Of a stretch of 64,000 bases of DNA, positions 1 to 8,550 are shown piece after piece. Position 1 is the stretch's first letter, and the number at the start of each line of letters is the position of its first letter. The DNA lies in NCBI RefSeq assembly GCF_008180615.1, contig NZ_VTEH01000013.1, positions 54,483 to 118,482 on the forward strand, written 5' to 3'. The stretch is from Rossellomorea vietnamensis. GTDB lineage: Bacteria > Bacillota > Bacilli > Bacillales > Bacillaceae_B. Below the pieces are notes generated by a model. It searched no databases. It saw only the letters and a program-made list of their open reading frames with translations, and was not told the DNA's origin. The position numbers and the translations under genes were made by a program.

Positions 1-309
1 TGGGGTGACATTGTTGAAATCATGAAGTCCATGGAATACAGGCTGATTGATTTGCACGAACATGAGTTTTTTAAAGAAGGTTTTTCGGTTGAATTTGGGA
101 TAATTGACACTTTACCCAGTTTCGCAGGAGTACCATTACATGAGTTAGAAAAACACGAAGATGGAGACGCAGTATATTATGTACTGAACCCTAAGCAATA
201 TTTGAAGGTTTATGAGGCCTCATCCAAGGATAGTTATCGTTCAACCAAAAATAATCATAAAGATTTAAGGAAAATAGAATTTTTAAAAAGCATTACTGAT
301 GTTGACTGA
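1..309 (+). CDS. C-terminal part of an unknown protein, cut by the window edge
   Basis: The reading frame is open from base 1, so the true start probably lies outside the window. The ATG at 22 has no ribosome-binding site in front of it. About 100 codons are visible and the translation is acidic with no signal peptide or membrane segment. I do not recognise the family. A strong hairpin terminator follows the stop codon. Confidence 0.6.
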   Translation, partial: WGDIVEIMKSMEYRLIDLHEHEFFKEGFSVEFGIIDTLPSFAGVPLHELEKHEDGDAVYYVLNPKQYLKVYEASSKDSYRSTKNNHKDLRKIEFLKSITDVD

Positions 310-342
310 ATGAAAGTGCCATTAAGCTGAAAATCTATGAAG

Positions 343-375
343 GAGCTCAGAGTAACAAACTCTGAGCTCTATTTC
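343..375 (+). terminator. Rho-independent terminator after the first gene
   Basis: An 11-bp perfect stem (GAGCTCAGAGT with its complement) closes a 5-nt AACAA loop and is followed by TATTTCT. It ends the partial gene and sits just before the convergent flavin oxidoreductase gene. Confidence 0.7.
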
Positions 376-411
376 TATAAGATTCGCCAGCTTTACCTGC
401 CTTGATCGTTT

Positions 412-1650
412 TTATCCACGCCTTTTTTTAAAAACAGCTGTTCCGTTGGTTGTTATGGTATGAAGCAGCGCCAGCCATACACTATGGTCTGGTTTTGGAG
501 ACTGGGAATTTCCAATCCTTGCAAGCTGCTGCTCATACCAGACGATTTCCAGCATGGAAGCAGACTTATCGAGCCATTTCAATCCTGTTTTCATCGGCTT
601 TAACTTTATAGTTTCATAAGTTCCTTGGAAAATTTGATTTGGCAGGTCAGGGATCAGTGCTAGCGGCTTTGCGATTCCCACCATGTCGATTTCCCCCTGT
701 GCTACAGCGTCCGTCATCGCCTTTTCTGAACGGAAGCCGCCGGTGACTACCAAAGGAATAGAGACAATCGAACGTACCTTTGCTGCAAACTCCAGGAAAT
801 AGGCTTCTCGTTTTTTTGTGCTTTCTTTAACGTTGGCTCCCTGCATCATGGGATTTTCGTAATTTCCGCCTGAAATTTCAATAAGATCAACTCCTGCTTG
901 GGCAAGTTTGCGAATAACCTCCAATGATTCCTCTTCGGTGAAACCGCCTCGCTGAAAGTCAGCTGAATTCAATTTGATTCCAATGGGGAAGTTTTCGCCC
1001 GTCTGCATGCGGATTTCCTTATAAACCTCCAGCAGAAACCTCATCCGATTCTCCAAACTGCCGCCCCATTCATCGCTGCGGCGGTTGTGATAAGGTGAGA
1101 GAAATTGACTGATGAGGTAGCCGTGGGCCGCATGAATTTGAACACCTGTAAAACCGGCTTTTTGGGCGACACTGGCTGCCTTGCCAAAGCGTGTGACTAA
1201 TCCCTGAATTTCTTCTTCGGTAAGAGCCCTTGGTTCATTGAAAAATTTTTTCAAACTCCCGGATAATGGAATCGCACTGGGAGCCACCGGCGTCTTCGAC
1301 AGAGTTCTCGGTGACTGCTTTCCCGGATGATTTAATTGCATCCAAAGATGAGTTCCATTTCTCGTTCCAGCTTTTGCCCAATCACTGAGCACAGCTAAAT
1401 CTCTTTCATCTTCAATAACCACATTTCCTGATTCTCCAAGAGCGTTTCGGTCAATCATGACATTGCCTGTTACGACAAGCCCTGTTCCACCGTCAGCCCA
1501 GGTTTTATAGAGTGTGACGAGAGCAGGGGAAGAGTTATGATCATCCGTTCCAAGTGCTTCACTCATCGCAGATTTAAAAAACCTGTTTTTTATTTCAGCT
1601 CCATTAGGCAGTGCTAAAGGTTCTGATAAAGGGTGATTCGTATTATTCAA
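412..1650 (-). CDS. Old yellow enzyme family NADH:flavin oxidoreductase
   Basis: A 412-residue TIM-barrel flavoenzyme of the NADH:flavin oxidoreductase/NADH oxidase family, expected to bind FMN and reduce activated alkenes or similar electrophiles in the cytoplasm. The family signature is clear: HAAHGYLISQFLSPYHNRRS followed by DEWGGSLENR at about residues 170-200, with a C-terminal phosphate-binding VTGGFRS segment. The frame stays open upstream, but the start is set at a TTG (1650) because AGAGGTG lies at the right distance before it and the family homology begins there. The longer version would add 65 unrelated residues overlapping the divergent methyltransferase promoter. The substrate cannot be told from sequence. 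Confidence 0.85.
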   Translation of the reverse strand: MNNTNHPLSEPLALPNGAEIKNRFFKSAMSEALGTDDHNSSPALVTLYKTWADGGTGLVVTGNVMIDRNALGESGNVVIEDERDLAVLSDWAKAGTRNGTHLWMQLNHPGKQSPRTLSKTPVAPSAIPLSGSLKKFFNEPRALTEEEIQGLVTRFGKAASVAQKAGFTGVQIHAAHGYLISQFLSPYHNRRSDEWGGSLENRMRFLLEVYKEIRMQTGENFPIGIKLNSADFQRGGFTEEESLEVIRKLAQAGVDLIEISGGNYENPMMQGANVKESTKKREAYFLEFAAKVRSIVSIPLVVTGGFRSEKAMTDAVAQGEIDMVGIAKPLALIPDLPNQIFQGTYETIKLKPMKTGLKWLDKSASMLEIVWYEQQLARIGNSQSPKPDHSVWLALLHTITTNGTAVFKKRRG

Positions 1651-1821
1651 GTGTGTTTCACCTCTGTACATAATTTTAATCATGATCTTATTATCCAGCT
1701 TGATGACGTGGTAAATCAACTTTACACACTCCAGATCTATTAGAATACTCATTGTAAATTGTTGTAATTTTTGAAATAATGTATGGAGTTTGAAAAAGAA
1801 AGGGCGAAGAGGGTGACTGAA

Positions 1822-2484
1822 ATGAAGACCTATTGGGATGAACAATATTCCAAAGTGAGCAGGTTATGGGGGTTGAAGCCCAAAGAAACTCTGGTTCAAT
1901 ATAAAAATCTAGTTCTGGAACATGGGAAAGTTCTTGATCTTGGAATCGGTGAAGGAAGAAATGCTCTCTATTTTGCCGGCCAGGGATTTACTGTAGAAGG
2001 AGTAGATCTCTCACCTAAAGCCATCGAACGCTGTCGTACTGCTGCTGAAGAAGCAGGGTTGAGTATTTTAACTTTAAAAGAAGACCTTAGAAATTACCAA
2101 ATTGAAGAAGACTCTTACTCTTTGATAATCCTATCCAATATCTTGAACTTTTTTAATAAAGAAGAAATCAGCGAAATCATTCAATCGGCTAAAGAAGGGC
2201 TGGTCGACCAAGGACTTATATACATAAATGCATTCGACATTAGTGATCCAGGTTACGAGAAGAGTAAAGAGGAATATGAGGAAGTATCACCAAACACATT
2301 TTACCGCCCAAAATCAGATTCCTTTATCCATTTTTTCACTAAGTCAGAGTTGGAGAGATATTTCTCTGGTTACAAAACAATTAAGGCATCGCAGATATAC
2401 TCTTTGGATATGGGCCATGGAGAACCTCATTACCATGGAATGATTGAACTGCTGTTGCAAAAAAATGAAGAGAAGCAGGAGTGA
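1822..2484 (+). CDS. Class I SAM-dependent methyltransferase, TehB-like
   Basis: A 220-residue cytoplasmic methyltransferase. The SAM-binding motif I (VLDLGIGEGRNALYFA) is at about residues 37-52, followed by the acidic motif EGVDLSPKAIE. The overall pattern resembles TehB/tellurite-resistance type methyltransferases, but the substrate is unknown. An ATG at 1783 is in frame, but the ATG at 1822 is preferred because it has AGAGGGTGA just upstream. It is the first gene of an overlapping operon with a Nudix hydrolase and a P-loop kinase and is transcribed divergently from the flavin oxidoreductase. Confidence 0.85.
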   Translation: MKTYWDEQYSKVSRLWGLKPKETLVQYKNLVLEHGKVLDLGIGEGRNALYFAGQGFTVEGVDLSPKAIERCRTAAEEAGLSILTLKEDLRNYQIEEDSYSLIILSNILNFFNKEEISEIIQSAKEGLVDQGLIYINAFDISDPGYEKSKEEYEEVSPNTFYRPKSDSFIHFFTKSELERYFSGYKTIKASQIYSLDMGHGEPHYHGMIELLLQKNEEKQE

Positions 2485-2930
2485 TGAACATGTTTATTGT
2501 CAATGTCGAAGGTGCCATTCACCGTGATGGAAAATGGCTGTTGATTTTAAGAAGCGAAAAGGAAGAGCACGCCGGAGGCCAACTTTCGCTCGTCGGCGGA
2601 AAGTGTGATATTGAAGGAGTGTCCTCTGATATTTTGGAAAGGACATTGCAGCGGGAAATTTTTGAGGAAGTAGGCTGTGAAGTAACAGGCATTCGCTATG
2701 TGAACAGTGCTTCCTTCGTGACAGATTCAGGTGTGCATGTCATCGATATAGTGTTTTTGTGTCAGCACCATTCTAGAGAACCTTACGCTAAAAGCGTTGA
2801 TGAAGTCGATGAAGTTGTATGGCTGACGACGTCTCAGATACTGGAACTCCCAGAGATCCCTTCTTATCTTAAGAAAAACATTTCAATGGCGGATAAAATG
2901 CTGAAGGAAAAGGATACGGCAAGGTTATGA
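2484..2930 (+). CDS. Nudix hydrolase
   Basis: A 148-residue Nudix-fold pyrophosphohydrolase. The catalytic helix REIFEEVG is intact, with GGK upstream (about residues 36-62). The spacing between the first glycine and the helix is a few residues longer than the classical box. Start candidates are a GTG at 2481, the ATG at 2484, which forms TGATG with the preceding stop, and the ATG at 2490. The AGGAG just upstream favours 2484. It is translationally coupled to the methyltransferase before it and the kinase after it. The nucleotide substrate is unknown. Confidence 0.85.
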   Translation: MNMFIVNVEGAIHRDGKWLLILRSEKEEHAGGQLSLVGGKCDIEGVSSDILERTLQREIFEEVGCEVTGIRYVNSASFVTDSGVHVIDIVFLCQHHSREPYAKSVDEVDEVVWLTTSQILELPEIPSYLKKNISMADKMLKEKDTARL

Positions 2931-3472
2931 GCAGAGAAACCAAGGTCATTGCAGTATCTGGAGTGTCAGGGAGCGGAAAAACGACTGTGACTAAATGTTT
3001 AGGAGAAAGGTTAAGGAATTCAGAATCCCTCTTTTTTGACGATTACATATGGAAGGACGCGCCGGAAGACCTTGTGAAGTGGGTAAAGGATGGGGCAGAT
3101 TATGACCTTTGGAATTTAGAACCATTGGTAAAAGACGTCATGACTTTGTTAGAATCCGTAGATCCTCCGTCGTTTATATTACTTGACTACCCTTTCTCCT
3201 ATCAAAATCAAGGGATGAAGGATTGGATCGACCTGTCCATTTACATAGATACCCCATTGGACGTTGCCCAGGGCAGGCGGATTTTAAGAGATTATAAGAA
3301 TGGAACCGCATCTGAAATCCATAAAGATATAACCTTTTATTTAGAAGAAGGGCGGAGGGCCTACGAAGAAATGGAAACGACTATTAAAGGGGATGCTGAT
3401 TATATCGTAGATGGAACGCTTCCTGTGAATAGAGTAGTTGTACTGATTTTATCCGAGCTAAGAGGAAGGTAG
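2927..3472 (+). CDS. P-loop kinase, uridine kinase-like
   Basis: A 181-residue cytoplasmic P-loop NTPase with Walker A GVSGSGKTT at about residues 12-20, then a DDY motif after strand 2 and IDTPLDVAQGRRILRD, a lid-like arginine-rich segment. This layout is that of uridine kinase-like and related small-molecule kinases. The ATG overlaps the Nudix stop codon as ATGA, so the gene is translationally coupled. The phosphorylated substrate is not evident. A broken fourth operon gene starts 8 bases after its stop. Confidence 0.8.
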   Translation: MSRETKVIAVSGVSGSGKTTVTKCLGERLRNSESLFFDDYIWKDAPEDLVKWVKDGADYDLWNLEPLVKDVMTLLESVDPPSFILLDYPFSYQNQGMKDWIDLSIYIDTPLDVAQGRRILRDYKNGTASEIHKDITFYLEEGRRAYEEMETTIKGDADYIVDGTLPVNRVVVLILSELRGR

Positions 3473-3480
3473 TCTGCTAT

Positions 3481-3674
3481 ATGAGTAAAACATCGGAGTG
3501 CTTTACGATTGTTATGAAACATAGGAGATAACTGATATTAGCCAAGCGTTAAGATTACCCTCTTTGGGATTTGCCTGGTGGAAGGCTGGAAGAAGGCGAG
3601 CAATTGAGGAGTGTGCCATCAGAGAGGCGGGGGAGGAAGCATGTTACATAAGTGAGTTTGGAAGGTGGCTTTAA
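3481..3674 (+). pseudogene. Broken second Nudix hydrolase gene
   Basis: Translation from ATG 3481, which follows GGAAGG, reads into a recognisable Nudix N-terminus: LILAKR, then DYPLWDLPGGRLEEGEQL, then the catalytic helix ECAIREAGEEA. The frame is destroyed by TAA codons at 3529 and 3550 and by a one-base deletion near 3605, after which the helix continues in another frame to a TAA at 3672. It would have been the fourth gene of the methyltransferase/Nudix/kinase operon. The C-terminal half is missing or unrecognisable. Confidence 0.8.
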
Positions 3675-3772
3675 TATGTTGGTGGGATTGTTTGTGAGAC
3701 GTTCTGTTTCAGGACCCTCCTTGAGAGGGGGATACTACCGAAAGAAAAAAATGGAAAACTGTCTATTAAATA

Positions 3773-4120
3773 GGCTTTTTTCTGGATGTTTGCTGATTTA
3801 GAAAACGATTTTACATTCCCCCCCTTTACGTAGGAGGATTGAAGCGGAAGGCGGACGATCTCCTGCGGGACTAGCGGGACAGGTGAGACCCCCAATCCAG
3901 TTCCAGCGCCTAGCCCCTCGGGGTCAAATAACCTCAAGAGAATAAAAGGAAAGATCACCTTTTTTTCTCTTGAGAACATTTGCCTGTCGGGGCTGATCAA
4001 GGCGCTTCCACTTTTTATACAGGCGCAGCCGAGGAGGCTCACCGCCCGCCCCGCGGAGTCGACCGCCTGGAGCGGAAATCCATTTCAATTTAAGTAGCCA
4101 CAATCTTTACGAAAACAGCT
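3773..4120. mobile_element. MITE-like element, GC-rich core type, copy 1
   Basis: An intergenic element without a convincing gene. The left end begins GGCTTTTTTC and the right end is AGCCACAATCTTTACGAAAA followed by CAGCT, the inverted terminal sequence seen in six other elements of this window. Its core has the shared blocks TACGTAGGAGGATTGAAGCG, CTCCTGCGGGA and GAGGAGGCTCACCGCCCGCC. Short open frames across it on both strands are artefacts of the repeat. The flanks (ATTAAATA and AATAAAAA) are only weakly alike. Confidence 0.75.
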
Positions 4121-4324
4121 AATAAAAAAACTCCCTCTTTTAAAAAAATGCCCCATATCGCACATATTAGACACCGACCTGTCAATCAACCAATCTATAT
4201 TCCCCAAATCACATATACAAAACCGAAAACCTAAAAATATTTTAAAAAATCACATAAATAAGAGAACTTTTTCACCCTGAGACTCGTCTTTACTATTGAG
4301 AAGATAAAGAGGGGGAAAATTTGG

Positions 4325-6766
4325 GTGAAACAGTACATAGGAAAAATACTAGCAGTTGTGCTGCTCCTTTTGGGATTAATGCCATGGATGGCGGTGGAGA
4401 CAGCTGCACAAGGAACACTGACGATTGACACAGAACCAGGAATCAAAGGAAAAGTAAAGAATGGAAGTGCCTTTCCAGTTACTGTGACCATCACCAATGA
4501 CGGCGAGGATATTAGCGGTGACCTGGTCGTTTCTACAAGTCCACATTATCATGCTTACGGAAATGTAGTAATACCGGTTGAAATAGCCGCAGGTACTGAA
4601 CAGAAAATTCAATTCTCTGTTCCTGGTTTTAACGACTATATGGGGGGAGCAATGAACCCCAATGGCAAGAAGGAAAAACGGATCAGGTTCTATGAGGGAG
4701 GCTGGAAGGACGGCAAGCAAATTAAGCTTACCGGCGATACCAGTTTGACACCAAACCTCGTTCCTGAAATGAAACCGGTATTGGGTGTGCTGAGTGACAA
4801 TCCGGATCAAATGAACGTTTTGAAGCTGACATCCTACCAAGGGGAGGCACCTGAGGTTCTGCCTTTGACAGCAGAGACAATGCCAGAGGATAGTCTTGGC
4901 CTTAACATGTTTGATGCTGTTATCATTCATAACTTTTCTATTGATGGCCTGAGTGAGAGGAAGCAGTCTGCGCTTAAACAGTGGGTAGAACTTGGCGGCA
5001 GAATGATTATTGGAAGTTCGCCCGACCTGCAGCAGAAAATGGGGGCTTTGGAAACTTTGGTTCCAATGAAAATTACAGGTGAAGAGAAGTTGAAGGACCT
5101 TTCCTTCCTGAAAGGATTCAGCGACAAACCTCTCTCCATGGAAGAAATGACCGTAATGACTGGTGAAATCCAACCAGGAGCAGATACAGTAATTGAAGAA
5201 GGCGGCAAGGTGCTTGCTATAGAAAAAGGATTCGGCACTGGAGAAGTCACCCAGTTGACCTATAGTCTAGCTGAAGAACCTCTTGCTTCATGGGAAGGAA
5301 ACAGCGGCTGGTGGAACAGGATTTTAACTGCGACACTGGATACCAGTTTTAAGCATCCGATGTCCTATTATGACCAGGCAGAAAACATTCTGCGGACGAC
5401 AACTGAATTGTTCGCATCTTCGTTCCTGCCAGTCTCGGTAATAACTTTATTATTCGCCCTTTATATCATCATTATTGTACCCGTCCTTTATTTTATCCTG
5501 AAAAAGAAAGATAAGAGAGAATGGGGCTGGTGGATCATCCCTTCCATAGCGGTTCTGACAAGTTTGGGAATCTTTATAACAGGAGCGGCGGACCGCACAG
5601 GCGGTGAAAACCTGAATAAAGTGGCCGTTGTCTCGGTTAACGAAAAAGGCATGGGCTCAGGCTTTCATTTTGCTTCCATGCTCTCAAGCGGAGGCGGAGA
5701 TTATACTATGGAGTTCGGGAAAGAAAGCCTGAATCCCGTTCCATTCAATCAAAGGTATGTTGAAGAAACCAACTTCAGTGATTACCCGATGATTCAGAAT
5801 TCCGTGGATGGCTCAAAGGTCACCTTCCAGGAGGTAGAATATTGGTCAGTCCGCTCGGCAATGAATCAATTTACCTCACTTGAAACCGGCAGAATCGAAG
5901 GGGAGTTGAAAGCCGGCAATGATTTCCTTTCAGGTACTGTGACTAATAATATGAAGCATGACCTTCACGATGTATTTGTGCTTGCCGGAGGCAGTGCATA
6001 CAAAATCGGTTCATTGGCAAAAGGAGAAGAAAAGAATGTTGAGGTTGAAATGAAATCGTCCACTTTATTGAGTTCTCCTAACAGCATTGCAGCTGGAAGG
6101 GCTTTTCCCGGGGCGCAAAATATGATGTATGGCCCAGGACCAGGACCACAGACAAAGCCGGGCGATGACTGGAAAATGTTCAATCTGCTGAACTATGCAC
6201 TACAAGAAAAAATATACAATTATTCTCTGAAGAAGCCGCTGATCGTAGGCTATTCCGATGAATCTCTTATTGAATTGACCATAAATGGAAAAAGTGCAGA
6301 AGAAGAGTCTTTGAATTTATTTCTTCAGCCTTTCGACATAGAGTCGAATAATACAGGTACCTTTAAACTTAAACAAGAACAGATGGAACCACAGGTGTCT
6401 GTGGTAGAAGGAATGATTCATCATCAGGATTTCATGGAAGGCAACTACTATATCGATGCAGCACCAGGCACCTACGATCTTTCATTCCAGCTTCCGGATT
6501 CAGTCGTCGATAAAAAAGTCACCTATACGAAAATGCTTCTTTCTTTTAGGGATATCGAGACAACAGACGGACTATCACTGGTGAATGCCAAAACAAGGGA
6601 AACTGAGGAATTGGAATCTGGTGTAAGGCAAATAAAGATAGAAGAAGATGTTCAGCGCTATATTGATAAAGACGGAAAATTGACTATCAGGATTGAAAAG
6701 AGAGGACAGAATAACCCTCAGCTTCCTGTTCCGGGAGTCACGATAGAAGGGGAGTTTGTACAATGA
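4325..6766 (+). CDS. Large exported membrane-anchored protein, first gene of the MoxR/ABC operon
   Basis: An 813-residue protein starting at GTG with AGAGGGGGAAAA upstream. It has an N-terminal signal segment (residues about 5-25, VVLLLLGLMPW), an extracellular beta-rich region of about 330 residues, two membrane helices at about 365-390 and 400-420 with a short KKKDKREW loop, and a second long extracellular region. A Pro/Gly-rich stretch (YGPGPGPQ) lies near residue 600. There is no catalytic motif I can name. Its stop overlaps the ABC ATPase start as ATGA, so it probably works with that exporter, perhaps as its extracellular partner. That role is inferred from context only. Confidence 0.8.
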   Translation: MKQYIGKILAVVLLLLGLMPWMAVETAAQGTLTIDTEPGIKGKVKNGSAFPVTVTITNDGEDISGDLVVSTSPHYHAYGNVVIPVEIAAGTEQKIQFSVPGFNDYMGGAMNPNGKKEKRIRFYEGGWKDGKQIKLTGDTSLTPNLVPEMKPVLGVLSDNPDQMNVLKLTSYQGEAPEVLPLTAETMPEDSLGLNMFDAVIIHNFSIDGLSERKQSALKQWVELGGRMIIGSSPDLQQKMGALETLVPMKITGEEKLKDLSFLKGFSDKPLSMEEMTVMTGEIQPGADTVIEEGGKVLAIEKGFGTGEVTQLTYSLAEEPLASWEGNSGWWNRILTATLDTSFKHPMSYYDQAENILRTTTELFASSFLPVSVITLLFALYIIIIVPVLYFILKKKDKREWGWWIIPSIAVLTSLGIFITGAADRTGGENLNKVAVVSVNEKGMGSGFHFASMLSSGGGDYTMEFGKESLNPVPFNQRYVEETNFSDYPMIQNSVDGSKVTFQEVEYWSVRSAMNQFTSLETGRIEGELKAGNDFLSGTVTNNMKHDLHDVFVLAGGSAYKIGSLAKGEEKNVEVEMKSSTLLSSPNSIAAGRAFPGAQNMMYGPGPGPQTKPGDDWKMFNLLNYALQEKIYNYSLKKPLIVGYSDESLIELTINGKSAEEESLNLFLQPFDIESNNTGTFKLKQEQMEPQVSVVEGMIHHQDFMEGNYYIDAAPGTYDLSFQLPDSVVDKKVTYTKMLLSFRDIETTDGLSLVNAKTRETEELESGVRQIKIEEDVQRYIDKDGKLTIRIEKRGQNNPQLPVPGVTIEGEFVQ

Positions 6767-7695
6767 TCGAAATCATCAACTTGACTAAAAAATACGGCTC
6801 GTTTACAGCCCTGGACAACTTAAACCTATCCATCGAGAAAGGGACTGTTTTCGGGGTGGTAGGCCCAAATGGAGCCGGGAAGTCGACCACATTCTCCATC
6901 CTGGCCACTCTCCTTGCACCCACAGAAGGAACCGCTTATGTTAACGGTTTTGATGTAACGAAGGATCCGAAAATGGTTCGCAAGCAAATAGGATATATGC
7001 CCGACTTCTTCGGCGTTTATGATCAGTTCAAAGCTTCTGAGTACCTTGATTTCTATGGAGCGAGCTACGGTTTGACGGCAGCTGAGCGAAAGGCACTGAT
7101 TCCGCAGCTGCTCGAACTCGTCAACTTGTCTCATAAAAAAGACTCCTATGTCGACCTGCTCTCCCGGGGGATGAAACAGCGGCTGTGCCTCGCTCGCTGC
7201 CTGATTCATGATCCAGAAGTTTTAATTCTGGATGAACCCGCTTCAGGATTAGATCCACGGGCAAGGATTGAAATGAGGGACATCTTGAAAGAACTGAAAA
7301 CAATGGGGAAAACAATCCTGATTTCCTCTCATATTCTCCCTGAGCTTGCCGAAATGTGTGATGAGCTCGGAGTCATAGAGAATGGGAAACTTGTGGCTTC
7401 CGGTTCTGTGTCAGTTATCCATCAGCAGCTTCAGGCTAACAAAATTTTGAATGTCACGGTTATGGATGAAATAGAAAAAACGGTCTCCTTTTTCGAGGAC
7501 GATCCTCATGTGGCTGAAGTATTGCAAGATGAAAAAGAACCGAATACCATTCATTTTGCTTACTCAGGGACAGACCGGGAACAGGTGGATTTGTTGGTGA
7601 AAGCCATGCAGTCCGGTCTTTCCATCATGGACTTCACCCAGAAGATGACGGATCTAGAAGACATCTTCCTGGAAATAACGAAAGGAGATGAGTAG
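6763..7695 (+). CDS. ABC transporter ATP-binding protein
   Basis: A 310-residue ABC ATPase. Walker A GPNGAGKST is at residues 34-42, the signature-like LSRGMKQRL at about 133-141, and Walker B VLILDEPASGLDPR follows, with the switch histidine in SSHIL. It has an extra C-terminal domain of about 90 residues, as in CcmA/GldA-type exporters. The signature LSRGM deviates from canonical LSGGQ but this is common in the subfamily. It overlaps the preceding gene by 4 bases and abuts the permease gene, forming a two-part ABC-2 exporter. Confidence 0.92.
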   Translation: MIEIINLTKKYGSFTALDNLNLSIEKGTVFGVVGPNGAGKSTTFSILATLLAPTEGTAYVNGFDVTKDPKMVRKQIGYMPDFFGVYDQFKASEYLDFYGASYGLTAAERKALIPQLLELVNLSHKKDSYVDLLSRGMKQRLCLARCLIHDPEVLILDEPASGLDPRARIEMRDILKELKTMGKTILISSHILPELAEMCDELGVIENGKLVASGSVSVIHQQLQANKILNVTVMDEIEKTVSFFEDDPHVAEVLQDEKEPNTIHFAYSGTDREQVDLLVKAMQSGLSIMDFTQKMTDLEDIFLEITKGDE

Positions 7696-8550
7696 ATGAA
7701 AACACTTCTGATCAACCCGGTATTGAATAAAGAAATTAAGCTGCGCCTTCGGTCGTTGAAAAGCTTCCTGGGAATACTGTTTTACCTAGTCGCTCTGGGG
7801 ATTGTGGCTATCGGTTTCATTTATATAACGATGATGAACAGCCAGGCGGGGTACATCCGTCCGGAAGAAAGCCGTATGATGTTCATGGTGCTCTCCATGG
7901 TCCAGCTGGGACTGATTATGTTTATGACACCGGGCCTTACAGCAGGTGTCATCAGCGGGGAGCGAGAAAGACAGACACTCAATATGCTGCTGACAACGGA
8001 ACAATCATCAACAAGCATCATTTTAAGTAAGCTGATTTCTTCAGTAGCATTTCTGTTTCTGATGATTTCCGCATCACTACCGTTATACAGCATCGTGTTT
8101 TTGTATGGAGGCGTTTCACCGGGAGTGCTTCTGGCGACGTTCGGCATTTATGTCATCACCATCATCACCATTGGAAGTATTGGGATCTTATTTTCGACCC
8201 TGCTGAAAAAAACGATTGTGGCAATGATTGCGACATATGGGGTGGCTCTGTTCTTAACAGCCGGGACCGGATTCATCACGCTGTTTTTCATGAGCGCATT
8301 TTTCTATGGAAATACAACTAATATTGCTCCCTATTTTATGATCATGACAAATCCGGCCTTTGTTCTGATGACGGTATTTGAACCCAACATACAGGAAGAG
8401 TTTTTTACAAGGACAGGAATCGAACTGCCATTTTGGATTACGTTCGGTGCGTCATTCATTATAATAGCCGCAGCATCTCTGTGGATCAGCATCACCAAGC
8501 TTCGTCCTAATATGAAACCTTACAGAAGAGGAAGAAAGAAAGATGCATGA
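7696..8550 (+). CDS. ABC-2 type transporter permease
   Basis: A 284-residue permease with about six membrane helices. It starts directly after the ATPase stop codon. The N-terminus (NPVLNKEIKLRLRSLKSF) and the cytoplasmic GERERQTLNMLLTT segment after the second helix are typical of ABC-2 export permeases, where the latter contacts the ATPase. A basic tail (RRGRKKDA) ends it. The exported substrate is unknown. Overlaps the next gene by 8 bases. Confidence 0.88.
   Translation: MKTLLINPVLNKEIKLRLRSLKSFLGILFYLVALGIVAIGFIYITMMNSQAGYIRPEESRMMFMVLSMVQLGLIMFMTPGLTAGVISGERERQTLNMLLTTEQSSTSIILSKLISSVAFLFLMISASLPLYSIVFLYGGVSPGVLLATFGIYVITIITIGSIGILFSTLLKKTIVAMIATYGVALFLTAGTGFITLFFMSAFFYGNTTNIAPYFMIMTNPAFVLMTVFEPNIQEEFFTRTGIELPFWITFGASFIIIAAASLWISITKLRPNMKPYRRGRKKDA

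Noticed and set aside
3671..4042. 123-codon minus-strand frame and the similar 79-codon plus-strand frame at 57689
   Set aside because: Both translate the GC-rich MITE-like core (shared KSGSALISPDRQM-type peptide), so the similarity comes from the repeat and not from a protein family.
4376..5173. 265-codon open frame on the minus strand
   Set aside because: It lies fully inside the strongly supported 813-residue gene on the plus strand, has no ribosome-binding site and shows unnatural composition.
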